Positions 12,201 through 27,200 of a stretch of 64,000 nucleotides of DNA are shown here, in pieces. The notes below the pieces were generated by a model, which was not told the DNA's origin, did not search any database, and worked only from the letters and a program-made list of their open reading frames with translations. Each line of letters opens with the position of its first letter. Position 1 is the first letter of the stretch. This DNA is from Amblyornis subalaris (taxonomy: Eukaryota; Chordata; Aves; Passeriformes; Ptilonorhynchidae), in assembly GCA_018881555.1 (NCBI GenBank), contig JACAXG010000076.1, positions 1,436,003 to 1,500,002 of the forward strand, read 5' to 3'. Both the position numbers and the translations under genes were made by a program.

Positions 12201-15200
12201 GAGATTTTGTTATTTGGATTTGTAAAGTAGCCTTCAGTAGCAGATGAAGTGGATGAAATTATGATAAAAATTAGAATATTTAATCAGATTAGAAACATAA
12301 TAGAGAAGTCATGCCACTCTGGGCATGTTGTATATTGTTTATGAATGGGAGTGTACAATTTGTACTGGTATGGCACCAAAGGAGTCAGGTGAAAGGCAGT
12401 AAATCGCAATTAGCTGTAATGATTTGCATAACTGGGTGATAGAGCTCGTACAGTGAAACGTGGAAGGGGATTGGGTTAAAGGCAGAATGAACCAGAATTG
12501 ACAGTGGTGTGTGACTTTTTCCATGACAGCCAGCACTGGAGCCCTGCCATCCTCCACAGCTGGACTTCCCTCAAGGCACAGGGGAGATGTGATACTGCCC
12601 CAGGCTTAGGGAACCCCACATGTGCACTGGCTGTCACCTGCACTGGAACAGGGAGGGGACCAAGGTCCCTTTCTGGTTTGGCTCTTGCATGGCATTGGAG
12701 AGCTGGGCAATGGCTTTTCACAAATAGCGTTGGTTTTGGTATGAGCAGGGCATTAGTGAAACACAAAATCTGGCTCGTGGCCAAAATGCTGTATGGGCAA
12801 AACTTAATCCCACACTGAGGACCACCTTTTTCTTCTTTCTTCTGTTTTGGGGAGCACAAAAATGTAAACTCTGCAGAGTGCTGATAAACGTGTTTTTCTC
12901 TGAAACACACACTACTTGAGTCTGGTAAAACGTCAAATGAAAACATTCTGTCCTTTCTTATCTTTTTCTAATTTAATTCATTGTTTTCTGTGCCTTTCAT
13001 TCAGTGAGTAGCAGCTCTGGCAATGACAGGTATTGTATTGTGACTGAAATATGCATTTTGCAAGTCATAACTTTACTTGGTATTTAAATAAACTGTGTAT
13101 GTACAGCGTGCAAGATTTATGCAGAGCACAGCTGGAGGTATTCTGCTCAGAATTCCTATGGTTTAAAATGTCTCTTTCAAGTTTGAAAATGTGTTGTGAA
13201 GTAGATACCATTATGATAATTGGAAGTTCAGCTTCTCTGTCTTGCTCTATTATTTTTTTTGAATACAATTAACACATCACACACATTTCACCTGGTCTCT
13301 CCTCATTTACCTCTGACACTTCCTTGATATTTATTTAGACACATGTGGTGTCTTTGCTTTGAACTCAATAGTTGGTATATTCGCTAGATTTTTTTTTTTA
13401 AATAAACATTTTTCTCATTTAGAGATATACAATTAGTTTGCATTGTTAGAGAAAGGTATACATATTGATGTCAATTTAAGTCTTTTACTTATTTGTTAGA
13501 TGATCAGGACATAAATTGTATAAAGATTGTAGAGGAAACTGTGATTACTCTCAAATCAAAATGCCTGCTGTGAAGTTGCAGAAGCAGCGCATTTTATTAT
13601 AGTTCTCATGAGAGAGCAGTACAGAGCAGATATGAACAAAGCTGTCTAGAGAAAAATTTTAAAAATATATATGAATAATACATTTAATTTAGAATTGTTA
13701 TATTTTCTTTAAGGTAGCATAAAGATGAAGCACAAATCTCAATGTTTTGTTTGAATTAAACTTTATTCTTTCAGAGTCAGTAGCAATGCTTTAATTTCTG
13801 ATAATGAAACAAAGACTAAGTTTTGGTTTTAAAATATAATCAAATTCTTAAACTGGAATTAATAACATACTATTGGCAGAGTTTTTAACTAAAATAATGT
13901 ATGTGGTGTGCTGTGTTATGTAATATGTATAAAACTATCAACAACAGAACACCAGTGGCCTCCAGAAGACAATTACAGATTATATCGGGTTTACAATTTT
14001 GAAGGGAAGGAAAAAAAGAAAAGAAAGGATCTGACACGTCACATTTCAGTTATCAAGGAGGAAAGAATGTGAAAATATTGTTAGATGTATTTCATTTAGG
14101 GAAATTAGACTTGGAGGTTTCTTTATTTCTTCTTTTTTTCATTTCATTTTGGCTTTAGGAACACTCCTAATGCTTGGAGTTTTAATAGAGAATAAATCCA
14201 AAATCCAGCCTAAGCTTGATCCTCACAATAACACAGGAAATTTTTCTGGATTATTTCAATAATTTTAGCTGCGCTTTGGCGTGAACTGGGGCTGTGATTC
14301 TGTAGAGTTCCTGTTCAGTGTCCCTTCCTTTGATAGCTGTTTCCGTAGGATTTTCGGTAACTGTATTACTGGAGATGTCTGATATTTGTAAATCAGTTTA
14401 TTACAGGAAAAAGGTATCATCTACCAAACAAGAATTCATTTGCTTTGTCTTAAAATTGAAGTGATCACCTGCAAGCTTTTCAGGTCCAAGACTTTCCTAT
14501 GAAAGTTAAGAAAACCCTCCCAGAAGGGAGTTTTGTGTTGGGTTGGTCACTGTAGTCACAGCCATGGCGAGAGCCCTCGTTGTGCAGCTGCCTCTGCTGG
14601 AAGCTGGAATGCAGAAACCATCAGAACAGGTATTTAAAAGGAGATCTATATCCAATCCTGCTAAAGGGCTTTCTTTCAAGGTACCTTTGACTTGGGCTTC
14701 CAGTTTTAAAAATGCACATTTAAAATTATTTCTATAAAGAACTCCTCGGAAGTGTGTATTTTTTTTTATGAAATCATTCTGTAATAAAATATTTCAAGTC
14801 CTGGCTAAGCTGTAAAGCTTAGGGCTGATAAACAAAGCATCTGAAGCCAAATGGCCCCTTAGCTAACCCCAATTAAAATAAAGATTTCATTGCGCTCTGT
14901 CCTGACAGAGAGGGAACATATTGTTGCCTTTAAGGGAGTTTAGTTTAGTTAATGAAAGAATTTATTTCATTTTTTTCAAATACAGAACCTAATTAAATAA
15001 GTTTCAACTTGACTTGTAGTTGAGGACATTTTAACTCCTTAAAGGTTACTCTTGTGTCCAAGTGTAGCTGTCTTTTGAATAATTCCTGATGCAGTATATA
15101 TATAGTGATTTATATAATAAGAAATTTTATAGTAGATCTCATGTCACTGTTTGCCTGGTTTATATATATCATAAATATATGTTGTTGATTCTTAAATTGT

Positions 15201-18200
15201 TACAGTTGTAATTGACATTACATTATTTGGACATATTGCATTAATTCGACATCAAGTCTTACTCAAGAGATAGTAACTAACACAGGATTCTTAGAAATGC
15301 TGTGGAAATGAAGGTGCCAAGGGTTTGCTTTGAGTGCACTTTAAAAGTTGTAGATTATATATGTAGTTTGATTACTCCTGGTGCCCAGTGAAAAGAAAAA
15401 TATGTCAAAGAATTATTTAGGTGAAGCTCTCCAAGCAGTAGTTAAAGTCTGTTTGTCCAGGACGTTTTTTCTTAGAGAGGATTAATGGTGAAAATGAAAG
15501 CAATTTGTGAGGATTATATGTTTCCTTAGGATCCGTCTGTACTCATATGGATAAAACTCATCCCCCAGTTGTCAAGCAATAATTTATTACATATTCTCAA
15601 GAATATATGAAAAATAAAGGACACTTTTATCTTTAGATGCTTTCTTATTACACATGGGAACATTTTACACTTAACACTTGAAGGCAGTCAAAGAATGGGA
15701 ATGCTGTTGCTTATCTGAGTTTCTTGCCTAAAATTTAAAAACTCGAATGGTTGCTGTGTCTGTGGTAATAAAACCAGAGGAGGTACATTCTGTGTTGAAG
15801 GACAGGGGACGGAGCTGTTCAGCTCTGCTGTTTATACTAGTCAGAGGAGTACCTGTAATTAACAGCACCTAACCCGCAGTTACGGAAGGTGGAGAGGGGC
15901 TTGTAAATTACTTCTTACTGAAACTGAGTCTGATCACGGAAGTTCATGCTTAAAGTAAAATTTTTAGTTGTAACAAGTATGTCAATATCTTCCCCAAGTG
16001 TATCTATGAAACTCTAAATATGTTTTGTTTTGGAGCAGTGGCTTCCACTGCATAGGGAGGACTTGCTCGAGTTTAAGATCATACATATGTGCCCCCTCAT
16101 TTGGGNGTTTTAAGCTAATGTTGGAGTTTGTGTTCTCTTCCAAATGTCACTTAATCATGTGTTCTTCTTTACATGTTGAAGAGATTGCAGTCCAGCTCTC
16201 TGAAAATGAGTTTTCAGGGTGAGCAGTGAATCTGTCTCCAGTTAAGGACAATTAATTTCCCTGAGTCAGGGTCATTCCCAAGGGTTTTGACTACTTCTGC
16301 TTCAGGTCTCTGTGATTGTTGCCTTCAACTATGAAGGTAAATGGCATTCAAAGAATTCCTACCTGTGAGAGGAAATAAATAGTTTTATTTAAGGATAAGT
16401 AACAAAATATTTAATTGTTTAAGAGGGGCTTGCAGGGCCTTTTTAGTTGAAAAAGAGTGTTCTTTGGTGTGGGTGTGAACATGAATGAAATGAAGGATTA
16501 AATGGTACTGGGGTCCTAAAAATCTCTGACTTATTTGGCATATGTTACAGATCCTGAGGTAACTGAAATGCAGTGCTGTTCTTTTCTCTTCTGTGAATTT
16601 CTGTAGATTATTATAATTAAGTTGTGTTTTAGAAATCTCAATAGTTGCCAAATGTAACCAAAAATAAAGCATCGCGTCCAGCCGGAGTTCCAGATAGCTT
16701 CACTCTGCCCTAAAGCCACATTTCCCAGCCATTATCTTGTCATAGCTTATTGTGCTCAATTTTAATTAAACGTTAATAGCAATTTTGCAGTCAGAACTGA
16801 CATGAAAGTTTTCCAAAGATTATTATACCCACAGGATATCCTTATTATGTGTTTTTCTTGTTTCTTCTTTTCATCTTGTCCAAACCCTTTTGGAAAAGTC
16901 TTTGGTGATGGAGAACATGAAACAGAAAATGGTGCAGTGTCTTGACTGACAAGGATCAGTTTACAACAAGGGGTCATCAATTGCATTCAGTATTCTTCAA
17001 GAACATCAAAAACTTACATGTTTCATAAAGACTTTGGGGTTTATTTGATTTTCTTTATGCTCAGTGTGGCGTATACATTTAGGTTTCAACATGCAGATGC
17101 TGAATCTTTAAATACAAAAAGGACTTTTGCAATGCTGCAACCTGTAGTTCTTGTGTGTCTGCCTTTAAGGGTGCTGTGCTCACAAATGTTAGGCACAGCT
17201 TTTACTGTTGGATGTTGGATCACTGGTTCTTATTGCTGTATAGGAAGCCTTGTAGTATTAATTGGTTGTCAAATCCCTAAGAAATAACAGATTAATGTGC
17301 TTGATCACAGTGCCCTGTTTAGAAGCTGCAGTTTGCCCCTGTCCCCAGCCTCTCCATGTAACACAATTACAGATGTGCATCCAGGACATTTAGTGGATTG
17401 CATTTCATTAATACGATTTGAGCAGACAATACCAAGTTGCTGTCGGGCTGTGCTGACAGCTAATTACTGAAATGAAGGGTGTACATGGCTAAGGAACAAT
17501 GGAGCATGTCTCAGGAACAGGAAAACAGCACAGAAATAGTGCCACATCTTGGAATCACTCCTCTGGACAGTTTCCTGTCTCTGCAGACCAGCTTTTTTCA
17601 CATATCTGATCATGGTGGAGAGTTAGACTTTAGGGAAACAAAGGTTGTTCCTGTTGATGAAAATGCAATATAGTTCTGGTTTGCCCTTTCGCCTGGTTAA
17701 TTCAGACACTTTGTATGTACTTACCTGACTTCTGAACACACTTACCTCTTGCGTACAGACATCACTGCAAGTTTTCCCCATAAAATGTCCAATTTGCTTA
17801 TTTGAATACCAGAGATGATACTGTGAATGTCAGTCAATTTTGTAGCATTATTTACAGGGGAATCTCTCCCTGACATTTGGAAGGAGGAGGATCAGGAGTG
17901 ACCCCTCACTGTTTCTTCCAGTATAAAAAACCACAGGCAGTCAAGTGGGGNTTGTAACAGCAAAGGTTCAAAATAAACAAGGGGCTGTTTTTTGTAGGAT
18001 AGGTAGTACTCTTGCTAAGCACTTGATCAAGTGATACTGAGGAAGCTTGTATTGGTTTGGGGGAATTTGGAGAGATACTTGGGAGAAGGCTTGGTTCAGG
18101 TGTGTTTAATACACAAACANCCCCTTCACTGAGCACTTCTGTACCTGTCCAAAAGCTCTTTGTGCACGTGTTATGCTAGAGCAGGGGAAGCTAAAGCACA

Positions 18201-21200
18201 GGGTGTTCCATACTGGGAAAAGGGCCTTAGCTCAGGGCTTTTGTGAAAACCTCTATTGCCCAATGGGTTTGGTCTTTACAATATATCTGCAGAATTCTTA
18301 AATATAATGGGGTGCTGGCTACAAAGCAGTTTTATCATCCAATTCATTCATCTGACATCTATATTGTAAGATAAGGTGTTAGTTATTGTTGGAGATGCTT
18401 TTTCTGTTGATGCTAAGAGAACTCTTAGATTACCAGTGTGGTTTATCCGTATCCTGATTGTAGCAAAAGCCAGTGTCACTTCTGAGCAGGACATGTTATT
18501 TAGTCTCTGCCTCTCCAAGTCCACAGGTAACATGGAGATAACAAATATTCTATTTCTTGTTGAATTGGAATTGAATCTAAAATTTTTGGTTCAGATCTGC
18601 TGCTTAGTTGGAGAAAAAAAGGGACAATAGCAGGTTGCCAGTAAAGAGTCCGTTCTGCCTGATCAACTCAGAAATTCATGTTGAGGTGCTGCAATAGTTT
18701 GCTATTTTTGCAATTCATTTTACAAAATAAGTTCCAGATTGAGCTCTGCTTCCATATATTCTCTCTCCATGGAAATTATGTTCTTTTTCTCATTTCAAAT
18801 TAGGTGAGTACAATGAAATCCTTATTTTACATGTTTATTAACAAGGCTTTCATCCCTGTGGTATTGTAACTACCCTCACTACTTTATGCGCTACAAATTG
18901 CACAGAGAACCCACAAACCTTCAGGAGGTATATGTGGTCAGTCTTTTTCAAGCATTACTGTTCCTATCTGTATTATTCCTGCGTGTTGCTCCATCAGCCC
19001 TTCTTTTGTGCCCTTCCTTTGCAGAAGCTGTTGGTGGCATTAATTTTTTTTTTTAATTCCGAAATAAATCACATTAAAGGCCTCGTGCCAAGTTTGAATC
19101 CCACTGGATATTCATTGTTAGAAAATTGAGTGAAGAAACGATGTTGACTGTGCTGTCTGGCACATAGAGGGTTAAGGGAATTTTTAGTCTCACCAAAAAG
19201 TATTTGGTCAGGTACTCAGGTGCTGGAAATTTTCTTAGCAACATCAGTCACCTAGGAACATGATCATCTGCTGTTCTGGGGTAGAGATTACAGAGCTTAA
19301 TGATTAGCTTCTATAAGCTGCAGCTGATGCCAGACTCTACCCCCTTTACACCTAATTAGCCTCATTAATGAGCTCTTCTGCTCTCCACAGAGAGGGCTTC
19401 CTCCTCAGAATAGGAGGTAAAAATACTTCACCCAGGTAGATGTGCTGAAACCTTTAATTATTGCCCACACCTGCAAAGCGTTGTGTCTCTGACAGCAATA
19501 TTGCTTACCCGAAACTGCTTATTTACAGTGACCAGAGCACCAAGCGTTAACTCTTTAGCACCACAGGAATGGGTTTTAACCTTTGCAAGTATTTATAGAG
19601 GGTGGAAAGATAGGCAGTTGAAAATGTAATACTTAATCAGGTTGGGTGTGATCATGGTGAGGTTTTTGTATGTGAAGAAAATGTTTTTAAAAGTTTCTGA
19701 GTATTTTGTTTAATCCTGAAAAATGAGTTTAAATTGCTGTTACGTGTCAAATATAGCATTAGCAGAACTAAGAGCACTGTTAGGTGAGTTCTATTCTTTA
19801 AATGAGCAACTTCTGTGTTTGAAGCAATGTAATTTAGTACTGCTAAAATGGAAACATGGAAAAATGCACTTGTAGTAATCAATGGAGCAGGCAGTAACTG
19901 AGCTAATGAAGTGTTCAGGGTGATTCTGAGCCAGAGCAATTACAGGTTAATATCTGGTCTAAACTGAGAATTTTAGTAACGTTGTATGTTGCTGTTTATT
20001 AGTAGAATGCTAAGGCAGCTATGTAACATTTTGCATGTGCATTTGGGTCCAAGCAGTTATAGCCNTGTCCACCTTTGGAGTTTGGTGGTTATTTAGTATC
20101 TGTTTCCACAGTAGCCAGCTTTCCTGAATTTTCCACAGGAAATGCCTCCTGTGAGCATTTCCAGCAGCTGTGGTGTGGGTTCTCTGTGGTGCTGGAAAGA
20201 ATTGCCATCAGGTCGGTTCTGTGGAGCACTTGGCCCTCTGGAAGATGAATCTTGGGCTGCAGGATTCTCCGAGGCTGTAGGCAGCTGCCCTCGTAAGCTG
20301 GACATCTTTCTGAGGGAGTTTGAGGCAATAAAAAGTTTTTTCCTGGAAAATTTGTCTTTTAAAATGAATAGAAGGTTGTGTGCCTCCTGCAAGGCATGGC
20401 CGGTGCCTGTGTGAGTGAATGGGCTTTTCAGCTGAAGTGATGAGATTTCGTGCATTTTAGTAAACTCTGTTTTCCTTGAAGATGCTCTTAGCGGGATGCT
20501 GAGCTAATGTGAGCTGAAGCCTTTGAGTTAAATAGGAATTTGGAACAGAAAACACGTATGCATGAAACTGGAAATTATTAAGAGACCGAAAATGGGGTCT
20601 CATAGCTGTGAGGTCACCGCAGTAAGAGGCATCATTATTAACANTTCTTTTATTAGTATTAACAATTCTTTTGAGTGTGTAGGAGAACCCTTGTTTTACT
20701 TTATTAATAATTAAAACAGCATCAAACCTCCNTAGCCAAGGTGGAATTGTGCACTGTGTGAATCACAGAAATTCCTGTGTATTTTTTCAAGAATGCCATT
20801 TGAATTGGATGCCAAAATAAAGCATCAAAGTGAATGTTTGTTCAAATATTTGGATAATGTTTTGTCAATTGTTAGTGCTTCTTATTGTCATTACATAAAT
20901 GCAATGGATGCATGTGGACTCTCCTGGTGGAAACGTTGGCAGGTTCAGTTCCATTTCCTCAGTGAAAGCTGGAGTTTCCAGGGCAGATGAGAAGGACTCG
21001 TACAAGATCCGCCTGATCTCTGAGGGCGTGTGGGTCTGGAGGGGAGCAGAGCCTGGCGGTCTCTGCCCATCTGCTCCCTGTCAGAACACGCAGACGTGCA
21101 GCTGGACCCGTGCCCCGGCCATCCAGCTCCGAGCGCTCCCGCCTGGTCTCCGCGACAACTCCGGGAGCCGCGGAACCGCTGCTCCCAGCCAGATGCTTCC

Positions 21201-24200
21201 CTGCACATGGGCTCTAATTAGGTGGTGTTTTCCCCCTCACAAAGGAGTAGGGAATTCTGCATCATTTCCATGTCAGAAATGTGTTGCGATAGGATGGGAG
21301 TTGGGAGGAGTCATGTGGCCAAACCCGACATAATTCCGCTTGCTGCAGAGCTCGGCTTTTGAGCTGTGGGTTTGCGGGAATGCACAATTCCCCTCGGCTA
21401 CTGCTTCGTGAATGGAGAAAAACATGGGGGGAAAGTAGAGAAAGAAAAAATCTGCTTCCTTGTTTGTCCTCACACTGGATGCAACTTTCTGTCTATGAAC
21501 GTACCAGGGCAGAATTGGGGCACTGAGGCAGATCACAGATCTGGCACTAAGTGCTTGGAGGACCCAGCATTCCCTGGCTCTCAGAGGCGAGGTTTCTTTT
21601 TTTATTTTTGTTTCTACTTTTTAAAGGGTTTAAATAAGAACTGCAAGGTGTGAGACGTTGTACAGGAGAGCCTGGGGAAATGAAATCAAACCTAACCTAT
21701 AAAAATGATACTTTCTAATATGTCTGGATCCTCAGCCTATTGTGAGATGGGTCTTTTAGTGATCGAGAAGCTCTGATAAAGGTGATAGAAAAGCAGTTGT
21801 TTTGATGACTATACTAATGTGATGTTTTCTGTGTCTTGCCTTCTCATGAGGTAAAATCTGTGCCACTTTCTGACAATGGGTGAAAACATGGTAAAAGGAG
21901 AGTTCTTATTTATTTTAAAAGGGAGATGCTTTCCTTTGCTTTTCTCCATCCCTGAGGAAAAGTATCTTGGGTGGTTGTGTCCTGATGGCTCATCTGTCTC
22001 CCAGGAGGGGCTTGGCAGGCATAGAACAGACTGATGCTCTGGGATGAGCAGCACAGAAGCAAGTGTCCTTGGAGTGGCAGGACCCAGCTGTCCCCAGGAG
22101 TGCATGCTGTAGCATCTCTAAGAGTGTAGTGACAAAAGTTACTGAGTTATAATCTCACTTATATGATAAATAACAGTGAGCACACGTGTGTGTACGCATT
22201 TATGTATTAATCATTGATCACTTAAGATTCCCCAGAGACCTGTACATGACTTGGGCAGGAGGGAACGGAACGTTTTCCGGTATTCCTAATCCAGTGCCCC
22301 TGGTAACCTCTCTCAGGGTACAGGATCTCCTTTAAGGTGAGTCTTTTGTGGCTGTGTTTTTCTATGGCNGTAGTTGAGGCTTCCCCACCAAGTTATGGAG
22401 TGCCATAACAGGATGACAGATCCACCCTCAGTGAGTTCTGCTATAGCATTTCCTTTGCCAGTTATTCTATGAAGGAGGGGGCACTGCAGACCATGTTCTT
22501 ACATCGTGTACGTCAGTGTATCTACCAGAGACTAGATGTGTCTAACTCAGTGAAAAATTAAAGTTTCATTCCTTTATTTCCATTTTATTTATAGAGATGG
22601 GGGTTTTGTTACTTAGCTAAGAGAGTGGGATTTTATGACCTCTCTTTATGACTAAGACTTCTCTCATGTTGCCTTAGTGAAGTTAAAACCAGTTTATTCT
22701 CCTTCTGCATCTATATCAGCATCTAAATCTTAGAGTAAAATATTTTGCTCTTCAGAATAGCCATTTATTGGATGTGGTTTTGGGGATCATGATACAAAGG
22801 AGTAATTTATNTCATGCACAAAACCATATTTTTAACCCATTTTCTTTATCTGGAAACTTCATTGATTTGGATGAGTTTGGGCTTTTTACATCTAAGAAAA
22901 CCAAAGAAAGCAAAATATTATCATTTGTGATCTTAAGGCATATTGGTCATTTGTAAATCTTGGCCAATGATTTATTACTTCTGCAGAGACTTTTTTTCCT
23001 ATTTTAACAAAATACTTTGTATTCTATCGAGTTTTAATAAATGAAGCAAAAATATCTCATCATTTATCAGATAGGCAATACTTCGTGTAGATTGTTTTTC
23101 CACGCACGCTTTTATATTTTGTCATAGTATAAAATAACTCATAAAAAGAATTGCACTGCAATTTTTCTCCCTTTCTGTATTGTCACTAATATTCCACAAT
23201 AGTTTAAATAGAAAAAGGCCTTTTTATTCCAGGGACCCTGAATTGGCAGCTGCTTTGCATGCCGAACGTCCCGGCTTCAATGGGAGCTTTGCTCATGGAA
23301 TGATTGCAGAACCAGGCCCTGAAATTACCTTGCCAGCTAATGATAAAATCGCATGAGGGCCATAGGGGTTTTTGTGGAATAAATATAAGAGTGGAACAAT
23401 ATCCAGTACACATTATACCAGTAATTTAAAGCATATTCAGGACAAAGAGAGAGTTCCCAGTGCAGGCAGCATCATAGAGATTTGCTGTATCTGATAAAGA
23501 TTAGGCTTCTCAGCTCATAATACCATACTATTACTTTCCTTTTGTTAGTCTTTCAACACCTACACTCCTGCATTGACACAATATCAAGTAGGAAGAGGAA
23601 GAATAGCCTTGTATTTAAGGGACTGAGCAGGGATTAAAGAAATTTCGGTTCTTTTCCCTGGCTCTGCCAGAGACTTTTGTGACCGTGTACAAGTTACTTA
23701 TTATTTTCATGCCTCTATTCTTGATCTGTGAAATGGTGATTTTTTTTTTTTTTCCTTTCTTTTTCCTCCCAGCCCTAAATGCTTTCTTGCTGGCTTCTTT
23801 GCACTTCATGCGCCAGGCTTGTTGCTTGAGTTCCAACTACGAGGCTGTAACAGTTGCTTAGGGATAGGAAGTGTCTGGCTGATACAGGTGATGAAATCAG
23901 GGCAGGCAATGGCTGGAATTAGCCATATAAACACTTGGAAAGCTGGCTGGCTCCATTGCAGTGAAGTACTTTAATTATTTGTGAATATGAGTGTGTGCCA
24001 TTTTACTTGGTGTAACATGAAAATGCCAGGTATCCTGATAAACTAACAGAGTTTGAAAGGAGAAGCAAAGTCATTGCTATGTAATGTAAGTTTTTTCTGG
24101 TTACATGTTTTCTGACAGTTTCATCTTCTGTTTGAAGTTGGTTTTGCACACTCTTCCTGTGTCTCTACCAGAAACAGTATACTGTGGTGAGGAACAGGAA

Positions 24201-27200
24201 AAAATGTCTGAAAGAGAGCTGATAGTGATGGAGATGGGCTCTTACATGAGACGCTGAGTGTTTGGGCAGAGCAGTCTGCATTGGTAAATACATGGTTTTA
24301 AAATGCTTTTCAAGATTGCACTTGGTGGTAATAATTTATCAGAACTTGTAGTCTCTTTTTGAACAGAGCCTGAATATAGTTTTCTTTAGAAGATGTGTGG
24401 TCAAATCTTCGAGCACGTGATTTCTTTGTTCCTGAGCTGCATCTTGAGATGCTAATAAAGCTCTGGTATCATTCTCTTAATGTGGAGAGTTTGATCTCTG
24501 CTTTCTGGATTCCATTATGACTGAGGTGGATGCAGAGAGCTCTCTTGTGCTGAATGTATGTACTAGATATGGGAGGTTATTTGTCAGTGCAATTGCAAGC
24601 TGAATGAGCCAGTGTCCTATCAGATGGCTGTCACCAATTTCAGCTTTTCTTTATGGAATCCTGCTGGCTGGCTGATGATCCTTCTTCAGCTGTGATGAGC
24701 TAATCTTTCTGTGACATTGTAATCACAATTCTGGAAAGGTCTGCAGAGCAGTGCCTTGCTTTTGGTCGCTGCCGTACCTGACATAGACACATATATATCC
24801 AGATCATTCTCCTGTCTTGGTTTCATTATAATTATGGATGGAAATAAGGATGATGAGTCCTAGAATATCCCTACAGGTTTTACTTTGTCATTTGCAGCAT
24901 AACCAATTTCAGTACAGGATATGGTTATTTGCAACATCCCAGTGGTAATAAACCAGTGATACAGGAATTGCTTGTGTACCCTTGGTTTGCTGTGTATTTG
25001 GGGGCCGCTGTGTGCTACAGTGACATTGGCCTTCCAGCTTGCACACTGTCACATGGGCGTCTTGTTCTGTGCCTTTAAATTCCACCCGCATTTTTAATTG
25101 TGTGGCTGGTTTGCAGAGCAGCTCTAAGGGTTGGTGTATTTATTAGAGAGGCTTTGCAGGAGCACCCACGCAGTTCGAAGGCATGCATGCAGCAGCACAA
25201 GATTCATTACCCTGCACCGCATGCTGACNGTGGTCATGCACACAGATCACATCTGCGTTCCATGGCACAACTTTTAGGGCTGTCTAAACAACGTCTTCCG
25301 CTGTGGGTTGTTGGGGTTGGTGATCTTTTCGTTGTTCCTCCCCCACCCCCGTTAGAACCAAGTTTTGTGAAATCTTTGCTTGTGTGAGGGATTCTCACTG
25401 TTGACCTCATCTGACCTTTGTCTTTGACCCTTGTCTTTAGTACCTTCCTGTTCTCTCCAGCACTCATGTGCTGTCCTCAAAGCACTGTTACCTAGACACA
25501 CACTCCTGCGGGAGTGGGAGTAGTTAGATTTCCTTGACTTATCTGAGCTCTTGTGTCTTTCCAGAAGGATCCTTTGTGTTTGCCTCTGTGCCTTCCTCCA
25601 TGTTCTTCTCTCGTCTGAGCTATCTTCTGTCCCACATATTTTTAGTCCTTTGTATTCATTCTGAAAGTTCCTGCCATAACCAGAGAACTAAGGAAAAGTG
25701 ATTTCCTTAAAATATGAGAGATCATGGTGAAATTTTTTACAGTGTAACTAATCAAAATTGGGCTTTATCTTTCAATTTACATTATGGCTTCTTAAAATAA
25801 AACAGCAGGTTTTCTGAAACTCCAGAACAGTCTGAAATAAGTCCTAGACTCCTTTTGTTTTCCACTTGCTGCCTTAAGTAGTTTTANACATCATTTTAGA
25901 ATGTAACAGAGTTCCAATTTAAAAATAGATCTGGCAGCAGATCAGATGTGGGCTGAAACTTTTCAGCTTTTTAAGAGGTCATGAGATGCAGCGCTGCCCT
26001 GATGAACTTCATTATGCCAGATGAATATAAAATANTCGTATAAAGGGAGATTTGCAAAGATGTAAAGAAATGGCACCTATTTTTTCAGTGCATCTGGGAA
26101 TCTTAATCTTACATTTTAAAGTTACTTCTCTTGTGTTAAGATTGCAGATTAAATGTGTACATTTTTGTAATTAAAATAATTTTGTGATCCAATCTTGAAA
26201 TGTATATGGATTTTCTGTAACATCACATTACAGATCAAGTCAGATTCCTCATTGAGTCATATTATGCACACATTTAGAGCTTTTGCAGTGCAATATTTTA
26301 GCCTCTGTTAGGCATTTACAGTTGGAGAGGGGATAAATGGATATTTAAGGTGTTAATGAATCAAGGCCTAAATTTTAATTGCTGGAACCAGCAAGTTTAG
26401 GAATTGATGAATTTATCAGGACAAGTTATTTTAATTGCTTTACATGCAAGCAAGACCATTCATTTCTCAACATATCTGCAGTTCTCCATGTGTCCCCTTG
26501 TGTATAATGTCATTTGTCAGTAAAAGCAGAGCTGATTAGCTTTATAATTTGCAGTTAACCAGATCTATCAGGAAAATGGTCTTATTGTCCAGCTTGTCTT
26601 TTTGTACTGAAGCTGTGGCTGGGGGTGGAACAGTGTGTGCACCTCAGGGAGGTCAGCAAGGGTGGAAGGGACTAATGCATTCTGAGCTGCCAAGCTCACG
26701 CTTGACCTTGATGATTAAAGTTTTTCCTGTCATCCAGCAGCAGTTGAGCCTGAATTGTCTCTTAAGAAGTCAAAAGGTCTAATCAACCTAATGAACAAAC
26801 TCAATCATTAGTACTTTGGGAAGGAAGTGTGCTAACATTGATGGTCCCCCAGCTGTGGTGTGTGTGTGTGTTTGTGGGAGTGCAGGAGGAGCTGCTGGAG
26901 GTACAGCGGGGCAGAGCCCCCTCCCCTTTGGCAGGGCTAGGCTCTTCTCACAGTGTCCACACTCTTCTCTGGCCATTGGAGAAATTTCAGATTCTTGTAG
27001 GTGATAGGAAGGGTTGCTTTTTTACTTTGAAGTGTTTTGTAAGTGAGGATTAAACAAAAGCTAAACCTTCCTTGGGTGAACATCTGTGCTAGTGAACTAA
27101 TACACATTTTTCTTTACCCATTCCTCCCAGCTCTTTTCACACTCTGATTTCTCTGACATGGATAAAATATTTTTCAGGGATCCTTTGTTACATTCTGGTG

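Noticed and set aside
12476..12946. 156-codon minus-strand open frame.
   Set aside because: No family resemblance, overlapped by open frames in other frames and on the + strand, and in plain intronic sequence; chance is sufficient.
20089..20455. Overlapping open frames of 79-120 codons on both strands, possibly a retrocopy.
   Set aside because: No recognisable protein and no poly-A tail or flanking repeats.
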